Assembly (NCBI RefSeq): GCF_000300195.1
Contig: NZ_AMQH01000015.1
Span: 1 to 64,000, forward strand
Length of the DNA stretch: 64,000 nt
Origin: Clostridium tunisiense TJ
GTDB taxonomy: Bacteria; Bacillota; Clostridia; Clostridiales; Clostridiaceae
Direction: 5' to 3'
Part shown: positions 44,243 through 53,827 of the stretch, in pieces
How positions within the stretch are numbered: position 1 is the first letter of the stretch
Layout of the letters: every line of letters starts with the position of its first letter
The notes under the pieces: generated by a model
The model's database searches: none
What the model was told of the DNA's origin: nothing
The model's input: only the letters and a program-made list of their open reading frames with translations
Made by a program: the position numbers and the translations under genes

Positions 44243-44348
44243 TATAGGGTTCCATGATAGAAATTTAACTTATTAATCTTCATAACCCCTTAAGGGAACC
44301 AGGGGAGGACTCATGTATAAATTAAGTTTTAACTCTGGTTCCTTATAG
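44243..44348 (-). repeat. Dispersed ~107-bp repeat, copy 2 (inverted)
   Basis: The reverse complement matches 36634-36740 from end to end (shared blocks GGAACCAGAGTTAAAACTTA, CTGGTTCCCTTAAGG and ATCATGGAACCCTATA). The two copies point in opposite directions and bracket about 7.5 kb. Sequence outside the block does not match well. Confidence 0.85.
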
Positions 44349-44680
44349 ATTTACTACTTGAAACGTTAAAGCATTTTGCTATCAAAGCATTGAAAAAACT
44401 TAATTTTATTTAAAGCTATGACGTGGTATATCTATATAATAAGGGAGTAGCAAATTAGTGAAGTCCTCGCATTGACTTCCTACAAATTTAAAGAATGAAA
44501 GTTATAATACATACATTAATGTCATAGATTTTACAAGTACAAATAATAGAGTGTAAATTATATCAAAGAGATTATGTAGTAATAATCTTTATAAGTGTTA
44601 TTAATATGATAGAATTAAGTTACGAATATTATGAAAGTAAGTTTAATTAAAGTTTTAGGGAAATTCAAGTGAGGGGTAAT

Positions 44681-45685
44681 ATGAATATAAAAGTTTTCAA
44701 CAAAGTAGAAGAGATTCCAAATTATTGGGATGAGGCAGTGGAAAAATCCCCTTTTTTAAAGAAGAAGTATTTAAAGTTATTAGAAACGACCAATCCTTGT
44801 GGAGCCCAATACTATTTAGTAGCTAATGAAGATAAAAAACAATACTGCTTTGTCACATATAAGTTAAAACTTAATATGTTTACCTATAGCAAGTTTAAGT
44901 TAGACATTCCCATAACTATTATTGGTATTCCGGCTTCAGTGTCGGCGTCAGGATACTGTTGTGAAAAGGAAGAGGTATTTTTAAAGATATTAAAATCTAT
45001 AAAGGGAATAAAGGTAGTACTTAATAGTAATGATAAATTTAAAGAATTAAAAAGAGGATATACTTTACCTGATTGTATTATGGAACTGCCCTGGAATAGC
45101 TTTCAGAGTTACTTAGAAGCCATGAAGCCATCGCATAGGTATCGATATAATAAAGTAAGAAAACATGGGAAATCCCTAGATATAAGGAAGCTAGAAAAAT
45201 ATGAAAGGTTTACAGAGGAGCTTTATAAGCTCTATGAAAATGTATATAATAAGTCAAGTTTTAAGCTTGAAAAGTTACCTATAGAATTTTTTAGAGAGAA
45301 TGGTGCAGATACCACAGTTTTTTACCTAGAGGGAAAGACCGTGGGGTTTGTTCAAACTTTTAAAGAAGAGGAAACCTTTTACTTTTTATTTGGAGGAATA
45401 GATTATAAGGTAAATAAAAATAATGGCTTATATTTTAATATGCTTTACCAGATTATTGCTAGAGCAATAGAAAGTGGGGCAAAAGATATAAAGATGGGAC
45501 AAACGGCTGAGGATGCTAAATTAAGGCTTGGATGTACACTTGAAGAAAAGTACTTATACATCCATAGTTCTAATAAGTTTTTTAATAAATTAATTCAATA
45601 TTTAGTTCCATTTCTAAGTTATAAATATAATTTTAAAAAGTACCATGTATTTATAAATAATGAAAAAATAATTCCTGAGATTTAA
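44681..45685 (+). CDS. FemAB/GNAT-like acyltransferase
   Basis: A 334-residue protein with tandem GNAT-like folds of the FemAB/Acetyltransf_6 type. The central SHRYRYNKVRKHGKSL, and late ETFYFLFGGIDYK and GAKDIKMGQTAEDAKLRLGC fit this family, which moves acyl or aminoacyl groups onto sugars, lipids or peptides. GAGGGGT lies before the ATG at 44681; the GTG at 44669 has none. It begins the one-way cluster with four radical SAM proteins. Acyl donor and acceptor unknown. Confidence 0.75.
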   Translation: MNIKVFNKVEEIPNYWDEAVEKSPFLKKKYLKLLETTNPCGAQYYLVANEDKKQYCFVTYKLKLNMFTYSKFKLDIPITIIGIPASVSASGYCCEKEEVFLKILKSIKGIKVVLNSNDKFKELKRGYTLPDCIMELPWNSFQSYLEAMKPSHRYRYNKVRKHGKSLDIRKLEKYERFTEELYKLYENVYNKSSFKLEKLPIEFFRENGADTTVFYLEGKTVGFVQTFKEEETFYFLFGGIDYKVNKNNGLYFNMLYQIIARAIESGAKDIKMGQTAEDAKLRLGCTLEEKYLYIHSSNKFFNKLIQYLVPFLSYKYNFKKYHVFINNEKIIPEI

Positions 45686-45756
45686 ACTAAGCTTATAAAC
45701 GTTAATGAAAATAAAAATTATTTTTCATTGAAATAAAATTATGAAAGGGGATTATA

Positions 45757-46851
45757 ATGCAGATTATAAATTGTAACACTAAAGAGCTAAAAAATAAAAT
45801 TATAAGCTTTAGAAGAAGCTTATATAAAAATAATCCCTACATGAAGAATTCTGAGGAGTTAACTCTAAAGGATATGCTCTTTAAAAATACTACTTTTTCA
45901 AAAAAAGCTAGTATCGAGGGAGTGCTAGTTGAAGAACTTGGACAAGTTTTTGCTGCTGCCTTGTTAATCCATGAAAGAAATTACAAGGATTATCTTCAGA
46001 TTTCTTTTTTTGAGTGCAAGAAAGGAAAAGAAGAGGCTGGAAGGAGTTTGATTGATTATGCTATTGAAATAGCAAGAAAAAGAGGAATACCCAAAATACT
46101 TATTGGTATGAATGGTCATGTGAACTACGGGTTAGGTGTTCTTAGCAGCCATTTTGAAACTCCTCAAAGCTTTGGTACTTCCTACAATCCTCCTTTTTAC
46201 TTAGAAATCTTTGAAGCCTATCCACATAATAAGGTTGTACTTACCTCCTTAATAAAGGATTTAAAGGAATTTCATATGGCTAAGATAGATAAGGTTATAG
46301 AAAGAGTTAATAGAAACTACTCCTTTAAAACTATGAATATCAAAGACCTTAAAAGTGAGATTAATATTTATACTAAGCTTAATAATGAAATTTTTAAAGA
46401 ACATAAATTCTATTATCCAAGAGAAGCTTCTATGGATTTTGAACTTTTTAAAGACTTATCTTATTTAATTAAGGGTGAAAATCTTATCTTTGCCTATAAA
46501 GGAAATGAACCTATAGGGTTTTTATTGTGGTATCCTGACTTTCATGAGTTAGTTACACCTTATAAAAGTTTTGGAATTGGAACTGTATTAAAGAATAAAT
46601 TAAGCCTATTTAACATTGAGAAGATAAAAATTGTAGAGCTTGGAGTTATGTCAAAGTACAGAAATACAGGAGTAGCCTTTGGTCTTTTAAGAAAGTGTTA
46701 TGACCTTTCTAAGAATAAGTATAAGTATTGTGAGTCAAGTTGGATATTAGATTATAATTTTCCTTCAGTGAATTGTGGGTTGGTATTTGATTTTCAAGAA
46801 CACAAAAAGTTTAATGTGTACGAAATAGAAGTTAGCAAATGCATTAAGTAG
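45757..46851 (+). CDS. GNAT-like protein, YghO type
   Basis: A 364-residue protein with two GNAT-like regions, about 40-160 and 225-360; the second has AYKGNEPIGFLLWYPDF and a C-terminal VMSKYRNTGVAFGLLRKC that resembles an acetyl-CoA loop. A conserved-looking GMNGHVNYGLGVL lies in the middle. It resembles E. coli YghO-type proteins of unknown role. GAAAGGGG lies before the ATG. It lies 71 bases after the FemAB-like gene and before the radical SAM genes. Confidence 0.65.
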   Translation: MQIINCNTKELKNKIISFRRSLYKNNPYMKNSEELTLKDMLFKNTTFSKKASIEGVLVEELGQVFAAALLIHERNYKDYLQISFFECKKGKEEAGRSLIDYAIEIARKRGIPKILIGMNGHVNYGLGVLSSHFETPQSFGTSYNPPFYLEIFEAYPHNKVVLTSLIKDLKEFHMAKIDKVIERVNRNYSFKTMNIKDLKSEINIYTKLNNEIFKEHKFYYPREASMDFELFKDLSYLIKGENLIFAYKGNEPIGFLLWYPDFHELVTPYKSFGIGTVLKNKLSLFNIEKIKIVELGVMSKYRNTGVAFGLLRKCYDLSKNKYKYCESSWILDYNFPSVNCGLVFDFQEHKKFNVYEIEVSKCIK

Positions 46852-46947
46852 ACCATATTTAGCAAAGTGAAAACATACTAAAGGGAATAGTTGGTTAGAA
46901 GTATTGAGTATTTTGTTATATATAAATAAGTCTGAAGGAGATTTTTA

Positions 46948-48252
46948 ATGAAAATAATGCTAATTAGAATTAAAGCTCAAAGTGCATACAATGTGATTTC
47001 TCCAATTGTAGTGGAGCCTTTAGAATTAGAATATATAGCTACATTACTAGAGGATTATAAACTTCAGTATTTTATTCAAGACGAAGTTATAAGTAAGAAG
47101 AACACTCTAAAGGTTTTTAAAGGAGAAAAGCCACAGGTGGTTATCATGTCAGGTTATCTAAACAATGTGACCACTATGATTTATTATGCGGTACAAATGA
47201 AGAAGACTAATCCAAGCACTATTATTATAGTAGGAGGAGTTCATGCTGAGGTTAACTATAAGGATTTTTTCCATGAGGCTATTGATATTGTATGTTACTC
47301 AGGCGGTTTTAAGCCCTTAGAACACCTTGCCAGCGGTAGCTTTAATAAGGACTACTTTTCTGAGGTTAAGGGTATTTGTTGTAAGGGAGAAAAAGGTCAA
47401 TGGAAGATCAATGAAAGGGAAGTTTTTAATCCGGAGAAGCAAAAACCACCAAATAGAGCTTTTTTCTATAAAAATAAGAATAAGTTTAAATACTTAAATT
47501 TAGGTTCTTATGCCATGATTAAAACTTCTTACGGATGTCCTTATTCCTGTAACTTTTGCTATTGTAGGCTTTTAAATGGAGGAGTTTATACTCAAAGAGC
47601 ATTAGAGGGTGTTTTGAAAGAAATAAAAAGTATTAATTGTGAAAATATATGGATTATAGATGATACTTTTCTTATTTCTAGAGAAAGATTAATAGCTTTT
47701 GCTCATATGTTAAAAACAAATAAAATTGAGAAGAATTTTATAATTTATTCTAGAGCTGATTTTATTGTGAAAAATAAAGACTTGCTTCCTCTTATTCAGG
47801 AAATAGGCATAAAACAAGTAATAGTTGGGTTAGAAGCAGTGGATAGTGAAGAACTTCAAGGTTTTTCTAAGGGAACAAATAGTAATATCAATGAAAATTG
47901 TGTAGCTTTTTTAAAGGAATTTGGAATAGAGTGTGTTGGATTATTTGTAACTCACATTAATTACAAAAAACAAGATTTTAATAAGTTATATAAATGGATT
48001 AAAAGGGTTGGACTAAAGTTATGTACATTTTCAATATATACACCCCTTCCAGGTACAGAACTTTATGAAAGATATAAAGATGAAATAAGGTTCCATAATT
48101 ATGATAAAATGGATTTTCTCCATCTTTTAATTAAGCCAACTAATCTTTCTGTTTTAAAGTACTATTTTTATTTTTATATCCTGCATTTTAAAGTGTATTT
48201 TAACACTTTAAAATTAATGCTTTTCAGCAATGGAAAGTCCATTAAGAAATAA
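46948..48252 (+). CDS. Cobalamin-type radical SAM protein 1
   Basis: A 434-residue class B-type radical SAM protein: N-terminal Rossmann-like B12-binding-type domain (about 1-145, with GGVHAEVN), the 4Fe-4S motif C197-x3-C201-x2-C204 in SYGCPYSCNFC, a partial TIM barrel, and a C-terminal helical tail with IKPTNLSVLKYYF. The DxHxxG B12 motif is absent, as in many members. Such enzymes methylate or rearrange unreactive carbons, for example HpnP, HpnR and BchE. It is closely related to the next two radical SAM genes. AAGGAG lies before the ATG. Confidence 0.88.
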   Translation: MKIMLIRIKAQSAYNVISPIVVEPLELEYIATLLEDYKLQYFIQDEVISKKNTLKVFKGEKPQVVIMSGYLNNVTTMIYYAVQMKKTNPSTIIIVGGVHAEVNYKDFFHEAIDIVCYSGGFKPLEHLASGSFNKDYFSEVKGICCKGEKGQWKINEREVFNPEKQKPPNRAFFYKNKNKFKYLNLGSYAMIKTSYGCPYSCNFCYCRLLNGGVYTQRALEGVLKEIKSINCENIWIIDDTFLISRERLIAFAHMLKTNKIEKNFIIYSRADFIVKNKDLLPLIQEIGIKQVIVGLEAVDSEELQGFSKGTNSNINENCVAFLKEFGIECVGLFVTHINYKKQDFNKLYKWIKRVGLKLCTFSIYTPLPGTELYERYKDEIRFHNYDKMDFLHLLIKPTNLSVLKYYFYFYILHFKVYFNTLKLMLFSNGKSIKK

Positions 48253-48410
48253 TGAGTTTATTAAGCACCTTTCAAGTGGCTATAAATTTTTATTTATGAA
48301 ATATTGAATATAAGGATTTTATTTCAGGGGTAAAAGATTTTCAATAGTGAGAGTTAGGTTAGTAAAATACAATAGGTCTAATTTGATTATAATTTTAGGG
48401 GGAAATAGTT

Positions 48411-49055
48411 ATGAGTATTTGGGACTTTTGGGCATCGAAATATGAAAGATTATGGGTTCAGAAATATTCCTTAGGACCAACTAGAAAAGTTATCCTAAAA
48501 GAGATAGAAGAAATAATTAGAAGTGATAATAGAAGAAATAATGAATCTACAAATAGAGGAAAAATAGCACTTCTTGATGTGGGGTGCGGCACAGGTCAGC
48601 TAACAAGAGAAATTGAGGAAGAGTTTAGGAAGGATATTTATTCATTGGAAGGAATAGATTATTCTAAGGCCATGGTAGAGGAAGCAAGGAAAAAGACTTC
48701 AAAAATAATCTATAGTAACTGTGCAATAGAAGAATTTAAGGCAGAAAAGAAGCATAGAATTATAACTTGTAGCCATTCTTTTCCCTACTATAAAGACAAA
48801 AAAGCAACTATGGAAAAGTTTTATAATTTGCTAGAGGACCAGGGATATTTAATTTTAGCTCAAGCTTCTGAAAGAAGTTTTTATGATAAAGTAGCTATGT
48901 TTATAGTTAAATTCACTACTACTAAGGCTAAATATTTGAGTCCAAAGGAAATAAGAGAGCTGACAAAGGACTATTTTATTTTGGAAAAAGAGATTCTTAT
49001 AAGAGAAAGAGCTTATATGCCATCTATAGTAGTTTTTAAATTAAGGAGGAAATAG
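48411..49055 (+). CDS. Class I SAM-dependent methyltransferase
   Basis: A 214-residue Rossmann-fold methyltransferase with the SAM motif LLDVGCGTGQLT (near residue 55) and an acidic EGIDYSKAMVEEA after it. The core differs from radical SAM: it uses ordinary nucleophilic methyl transfer. It lies one base before the next radical SAM gene, so it belongs to the same pathway. Its acceptor may be an OH, NH or carboxyl group of the cluster product. TTAGGGGG lies before the ATG. Confidence 0.88.
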   Translation: MSIWDFWASKYERLWVQKYSLGPTRKVILKEIEEIIRSDNRRNNESTNRGKIALLDVGCGTGQLTREIEEEFRKDIYSLEGIDYSKAMVEEARKKTSKIIYSNCAIEEFKAEKKHRIITCSHSFPYYKDKKATMEKFYNLLEDQGYLILAQASERSFYDKVAMFIVKFTTTKAKYLSPKEIRELTKDYFILEKEILIRERAYMPSIVVFKLRRK

Positions 49056-49056
49056 T

Positions 49057-50412
49057 TTGAAGATTTTACTAGTAAGACCAAGGCCGCCGAAGGAAACTAT
49101 AGGACTTCAAAGTGTAATGATTTGTGAGCCTCTAGAACTTGAATATTTAGTAGCTAATATTAAGCCTTTAGGACATGAGATAGAAATTCTAGATATGATT
49201 CTAGAAAGGAATTCTTTAGAATATTATATAAAAAAATATAACCCTGAAGTAGTGGGAATCACTGGGTATATTTCTCATGTAAATGTAATTAAGAATTATG
49301 CAAAAGAAATAAAAGGGGTATCAAGGGCTATAAAAGTTGTGGTTGGAGGAGTTCATGCAGAAGTAGTACCTGAAGATTTTTTATCAGAGCACATTGATTA
49401 TATAATAAGAGCTAATGGAATTCAAACCTTTACAAATATTATTAATTCCCTAGAAACACATGAGTGTTCTAAAGTTCCAGGGACCTATGGCGGCGAAATA
49501 ATTGAGAAGGCTATGGAATTCACATGGAAGCATCCAGATAGGAAAAGTGTAAGTAGGTATAGAAATAGATACTATTACATGTTCCATAATCCTTGTGCAC
49601 TTATTAAAACTTCTTACGGATGTCCCTATAAGTGCAGTTTTTGTTTTTGTAGAAACATTACTGATGGGAAGTATTTTGCCAGGGATTTAGAGGATATTGT
49701 ATGTGAATTAAAAGATATTGAAGAAGAGGAAGTTTATATTGTAGATGATGATTTTCTTTTTAATAAGGAAAGATTATTAAAGTTTGCAGAAATCCTCAAA
49801 GCTCACGGAATTAAAAAGAAGTTTTTAGTTTATGGAAGATCAGATTTTATAGCAGAAAATCAGCAAGTCATTGAAAAACTTTCAGAAGTAGGCCTTAGGG
49901 CTTGTATTGTAGGACTTGAATCTTCAAGTGAGGAAGAATTAATAAAGTATAATAAAAAATCTGAAGTGAAATTAAATGAAAGAGCTGTTGAAGTTCTTCA
50001 AAAATATGATATAGAATGTTATGCTACTTTAATACTAGGAATAGATTGGGGTAAAGAGGACTTTGACAGGTTATACCAGTGGGTAAAAAAACTCAATATA
50101 AGATTTGTTAACCTTCAGCCCTTCACTCCACTTCCAGGAACAGATTTATTTCAGCAGTATAAAAACCAGTTAATAGTAAAGAGAGAAGAGTATGAAAAGT
50201 GGGATTTAGCTCACCTGACAGTGACTCCATCAAAGTTATCCATTAGAAATTATTATTTCAATATAATAAAACTATATTACAAGATCATCATGAGGCCATC
50301 AAATGTACTTTATATCATAAAGAAATATGGATTCCTAGAAACCTTGAAACTTTCTATTGGAAGTTCTAATATATCAATGCAATATATTTTAAAGGCTATT
50401 AGGGGGAAATAA
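49057..50412 (+). CDS. Cobalamin-type radical SAM protein 2
   Basis: A 451-residue paralogue of proteins 1 and 3. N-terminal MKILLVRPRPPKETIGLQSV, a B12-type domain with VVGITGYISHVNV and VVVGGVHAE, 4Fe-4S motif C189-x3-C193-x2-C196 in SYGCPYKCSFC, late FTPLPGTDLF and the C-terminal SKLSIRNYYF helix. Start TTG, with TTAAGGAGG upstream and only one base after the methyltransferase stop, so translation is coupled. Reaction unknown. Confidence 0.88.
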   Translation: MKILLVRPRPPKETIGLQSVMICEPLELEYLVANIKPLGHEIEILDMILERNSLEYYIKKYNPEVVGITGYISHVNVIKNYAKEIKGVSRAIKVVVGGVHAEVVPEDFLSEHIDYIIRANGIQTFTNIINSLETHECSKVPGTYGGEIIEKAMEFTWKHPDRKSVSRYRNRYYYMFHNPCALIKTSYGCPYKCSFCFCRNITDGKYFARDLEDIVCELKDIEEEEVYIVDDDFLFNKERLLKFAEILKAHGIKKKFLVYGRSDFIAENQQVIEKLSEVGLRACIVGLESSSEEELIKYNKKSEVKLNERAVEVLQKYDIECYATLILGIDWGKEDFDRLYQWVKKLNIRFVNLQPFTPLPGTDLFQQYKNQLIVKREEYEKWDLAHLTVTPSKLSIRNYYFNIIKLYYKIIMRPSNVLYIIKKYGFLETLKLSIGSSNISMQYILKAIRGK

Positions 50413-50612
50413 CCTTATGTGAGTCTCTTGGAGACAACGAGGTTAGTGCGGAATTTGGGTAGAACCTGAAAAATAGTCATATATTAGATTCATATGTAGT
50501 GACTTGCTTTATGCATTTGGAAACCTTAAAAGCCATGGTAAAATTAACTAAGAGTTATGTAGTAACTTTGATTTTATAAATATAAATAAAATAGAAAAGG
50601 AAAGATGGTTAA

Positions 50613-51974
50613 ATGAGAATTTTACTTGTTCGTCCTCCAAGAATTAAACAAGCTGTTACTCTAGGAGAAATGATGTTTTGTGAACCTCTAGGACTTGAAT
50701 GCGTATACAAAGTTCTGAAAGAAGATCACCGTGTTGAAATTTTAGATCTAATGGTAACTGGAGAAAACTTCTCAAAAACCCTTAAAGAATTCAATCCAGA
50801 TATAGTAGGGATAACTTCTCTTTGTATAGATGTAAACAATGTAATAAAACTGGCAAAGGAAGCAAAGGAATTAAAACCTGAGGCAATTACCTTTGTAGGG
50901 GGAACTCAAGCTTATTTAAATCCAGAAGGATTTTTTACAAATCACATAGATCATGTTTTTAAGTACACTACAACAGATAATTTAAAAAAGTTTATGCACA
51001 TCATATCCAAGGGAGTCGTTGAACCCATAGATGGAATTCATAGTAGAGCTTTGGATTTTATAGGAACCAACGTCCATGGAAGAAATGAATATATGGTACC
51101 AGATAGAATAGCAACTAAAAAATATAGAAGCAAATATAGTTATTTAGGCTATAAACCCTGCGCTATAATGCAAACCTCTTTAGGTTGCAGTAAAAACTGT
51201 GATTTTTGCTTAAGGTGGAGAATTGAAGGTGCTAAGGAAAAGGATATTCAATTAGCTTTGATAATAAAACAACTTAAGGAAATTGAAGAGCCGTCTGTTA
51301 TGATTTGTGACAATGATTTTTTAAATGACGAAGAGCGATTAGAAAAATTTTGTGATTTATTAGAGCAAGAAGATATAGTTAAGAATTTTATTTGTTATGG
51401 CAGTGTTCATAGTGTACTATCTCATCCACATACCATAAGTAGGTTAAAGGATAATGGGCTTAAAGCTGTTCTTGTGGGATATGAAACATTTAATAACGAG
51501 GAAATGAAAAACTACAAGAAAAAATCCACTGTAGAGGATAATATTAAAGCTAGCAAAATTTTAAAACAAATAGGTATTGATGTTTGGGCTTCTTTTATGC
51601 TTCACCCTGATTGGGATTTAAAGGATTTTAAATCCATGAAAAGTTATGTAAGAAAGCTTAAACCAGAGATATCCACCTTTAGTCCTTTGACCCCATTTCC
51701 TAATTTGCCAATGTATAAGGAGTATAAGGAAAGAGTTATATACAATCCAACGGAGTATGAGGCATGGAGTTTTGGTAAAATAACTATAATGCCTTCAAAA
51801 ATGTCTTTAAGAAGATATTATTTTGAACTTTTAAGGTTTGTACTTTATATAAATATTAGAATGAATAGCACCTCCTATATGATAAAAAGATTTGGACCGG
51901 GTACTGTGCTTAGAATGGCCAAAGGGTCTTTTGGAGTAGTGAAGACCTATTTAAAACTTATGATTACATCATAG
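50613..51974 (+). CDS. Cobalamin-type radical SAM protein 3
   Basis: A 453-residue paralogue: MRILLVRPPRIKQAVTLGEM, B12-type domain with TFVGGTQAYLNPEGFF, 4Fe-4S motif C192-x3-C196-x2-C199 in SLGCSKNCDFC, and the C-terminal SKMSLRRYYFELLRF helix. The shared core with proteins 1 and 2 suggests duplication and successive reactions on one scaffold. GGAAAGATGG lies before the ATG. A 200-base gap precedes it, with a compact hairpin (GTCTC-TTG-GAGAC) that might be regulatory. Confidence 0.88.
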   Translation: MRILLVRPPRIKQAVTLGEMMFCEPLGLECVYKVLKEDHRVEILDLMVTGENFSKTLKEFNPDIVGITSLCIDVNNVIKLAKEAKELKPEAITFVGGTQAYLNPEGFFTNHIDHVFKYTTTDNLKKFMHIISKGVVEPIDGIHSRALDFIGTNVHGRNEYMVPDRIATKKYRSKYSYLGYKPCAIMQTSLGCSKNCDFCLRWRIEGAKEKDIQLALIIKQLKEIEEPSVMICDNDFLNDEERLEKFCDLLEQEDIVKNFICYGSVHSVLSHPHTISRLKDNGLKAVLVGYETFNNEEMKNYKKKSTVEDNIKASKILKQIGIDVWASFMLHPDWDLKDFKSMKSYVRKLKPEISTFSPLTPFPNLPMYKEYKERVIYNPTEYEAWSFGKITIMPSKMSLRRYYFELLRFVLYINIRMNSTSYMIKRFGPGTVLRMAKGSFGVVKTYLKLMITS

Positions 51975-51989
51975 TGAAGGAGAGAGTTA

Positions 51990-53306
51990 ATGAAAAAAAT
52001 ATTACTAATTCAACCAACACCTTATGATAATGCTGGAAACCTCATAAAAAAGAAAAAACTGTATTTTGTAGGCCTTGCCTTGCCACTTCTAGCTGCTTTA
52101 ACACCAGAAGAGTATCAGGTGGAAATAATCTTAGAAACCATTGAAGATATAGATTTTGAAAATGATGCAGACATAGTTGCCATAAGTAGTATGGGACATG
52201 CAGTTATTAGAACTTTAGATATAGCAGCAGAGTTTAAGAAAAGAGGAAAAACAGTAATTTTAGGAGGTTACATGGTAAGTCTTATGCCTGAAGAGGCAAA
52301 AAAGTATTGTGATGCAGTAGTTGTTGGAGATGCAGAGTCTGTTTGGGAAGATTTATTAAAAGATTATGAAAGTGGACAGCTTAAACCTTTATATAAAAAA
52401 CAATTAACAACGTTACAAACACCAGTGCCAAGATATGACTTAATCCTAAATAAAAAAATAGGGGATTTTTTACCAGTGCAAGCAGGACGAGGATGTCCAA
52501 ATGCCTGTAGTTTTTGTTCAGTATATTGCCTTTATAAAACTAGATACTTCAGAAGAGAAATTAAGGATGTTATAAGGGATATAAAGAAGGTGAAAAAACT
52601 TGGGTTTAAAAAGTTCCTTTTATTAGATGACAATATACTTTCAGATAGAGATTATATGTTTGAACTTTGTAGAGAAATAGAAAAGCTAAACATGCAATGG
52701 TTGTCCCAATGCTCTGTAAAAATTGGGGATGATGAAGAACTTTTAAAAGCTGTAGCTAAAAGTGGTTGTATAGCCTTAAGTTTTGGACTCGAAAGCATAA
52801 GCAAAGAAAGTCTAAATAGTATGAATAAAGCTTGGGAAAATCCAAAGGATTATCCAAGATTATTAAAGAAAATACAAAAGGCAGGAATAGATGTGTCCAC
52901 AGAAATGGTAGTGGGTGCTGAAGGTGATACCTTAGAATCTATTAAGGCAACTAGTGACTTTATAAGAGATAATAAAATTGTGGTTCCTAGGTTCTACATT
53001 TTAACGCCTATTCCAGGAACAAAGTTTTATGAAGATATGATGAAAGAAAATCGAATTTGCAATCATAACATATATTCTTATAATGGAACAGAAGCTGTAC
53101 ACATTCCTAAAAATATGACTCCACAGCAGCTCACAGAGGCCTATTGGCAACTTTACAATGATGTGTTTGCTGTAAGAAGCATTATGGAAAGAACTATTTT
53201 TCATTCTGAGTTTTTCAAAAGACCTTTCACTTTCTTATTTTATTTGTCAGTGAATTTTTATTATAGATACCAAATTAAAAGAAAAATAACTCCTAATATA
53301 ATTTAA
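51990..53306 (+). CDS. Cobalamin-type radical SAM protein 4, divergent
   Basis: A 438-residue protein in the same superfamily but clearly less similar to the other three: B12-type domain with VAISSMGHAV and VILGGYMVSLMPEEA, 4Fe-4S motif C169-x3-C173-x2-C176 in GRGCPNACSFC, a substrate-type region EMVVGAEGDTLESIKATSDF, and ending in ITPNII. It lies 15 bases after protein 3, with GGAGAG before its ATG. It is the last gene of the run before the FMN riboswitch. Confidence 0.88.
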   Translation: MKKILLIQPTPYDNAGNLIKKKKLYFVGLALPLLAALTPEEYQVEIILETIEDIDFENDADIVAISSMGHAVIRTLDIAAEFKKRGKTVILGGYMVSLMPEEAKKYCDAVVVGDAESVWEDLLKDYESGQLKPLYKKQLTTLQTPVPRYDLILNKKIGDFLPVQAGRGCPNACSFCSVYCLYKTRYFRREIKDVIRDIKKVKKLGFKKFLLLDDNILSDRDYMFELCREIEKLNMQWLSQCSVKIGDDEELLKAVAKSGCIALSFGLESISKESLNSMNKAWENPKDYPRLLKKIQKAGIDVSTEMVVGAEGDTLESIKATSDFIRDNKIVVPRFYILTPIPGTKFYEDMMKENRICNHNIYSYNGTEAVHIPKNMTPQQLTEAYWQLYNDVFAVRSIMERTIFHSEFFKRPFTFLFYLSVNFYYRYQIKRKITPNII

Positions 53307-53564
53307 TTTAGTTTCGGTAGATGTAAGGTAAAATAATTACAATTATTAGTAAGGTTAGTTTTGAATTTATTAGCCTGATGGCTGAAAATAGTAAATTTTT
53401 AGTATTACACTTAATGTTGAAATTCTAGTATTCACAAATGGATTAAATAGTTAATATTTATAACACAAAGTCATAAGAAATTTACTATTTTAAGTAAAAT
53501 TCCTATTGACTAATAAAATACACAGTGTTATATTTAGCTTGTGAATTTTACAACAATTTAATAA

Positions 53565-53667
53565 GTCTTCAGGGCGGGGTGTAAGTCCCCACCGGCGGTA
53601 TAGCCCGCGAGCCGTAAGGCAGATTCGGTGTAACTCCGAAGCCGACAGTATAGTCTGGATGGAAGAA
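53565..53667 (+). promoter_or_regulatory. FMN riboswitch (RFN element)
   Basis: The RFN signature is complete in order: TCTTCAGGGCGGGGTG, AAGTCCCCACCGGCGGTA, AGCCCGCGAGC, CAGATTCGGTG, AACTCCGAAGCCGACAGT, AGTCTGGATG, closed by a TCTTC/GAAGA stem. It binds FMN and should stop the rib operon through the terminator at 53757 when FMN is plentiful. Confidence 0.96.
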
Positions 53668-53756
53668 GAAAAATATAATATTGCAGTACCCTTTTATATG
53701 TAAAATTAGGAATAGTTTACGTATTTTTGGCTATAGTATTATTAAAGTATAAGGAA

Positions 53757-53791
53757 TTAAGCCCTGAGAATAAAATCTCAGGGCTTTTAAT
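53757..53791 (+). terminator. Riboswitch-controlled terminator before ribD
   Basis: AAGCCCTGAGA pairs with TCTCAGGGCTT around ATAAAA, followed by TT. It lies about 90 bases after the FMN aptamer and is its expression platform. Confidence 0.88.
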
Positions 53792-53827
53792 ATTATAGTC
53801 ACAATATGATTCGTACCTAGGAAGGGA

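Larger units (their letters stand above)
44072..44680. other. Intergenic region with dispersed repeat copy 2
   Basis: About 610 bases. It holds the two-component terminator, copy 2 of the dispersed repeat (44243-44348), and AT-rich DNA that should carry the promoter of the radical SAM cluster. No cobalamin riboswitch or small ORF was found. Confidence 0.5.

Noticed and set aside
44243..44348. The dispersed repeat as an insertion sequence
   Set aside because: It is about 107 bases, has no ORF, and I see no terminal inverted repeats with target duplication, so a transposable element is only one possibility.
46852..46947. Cobalamin riboswitch for the radical SAM cluster
   Set aside because: I looked for the B12-box signature here and at 44349-44680 and 48253-48410 and saw none.
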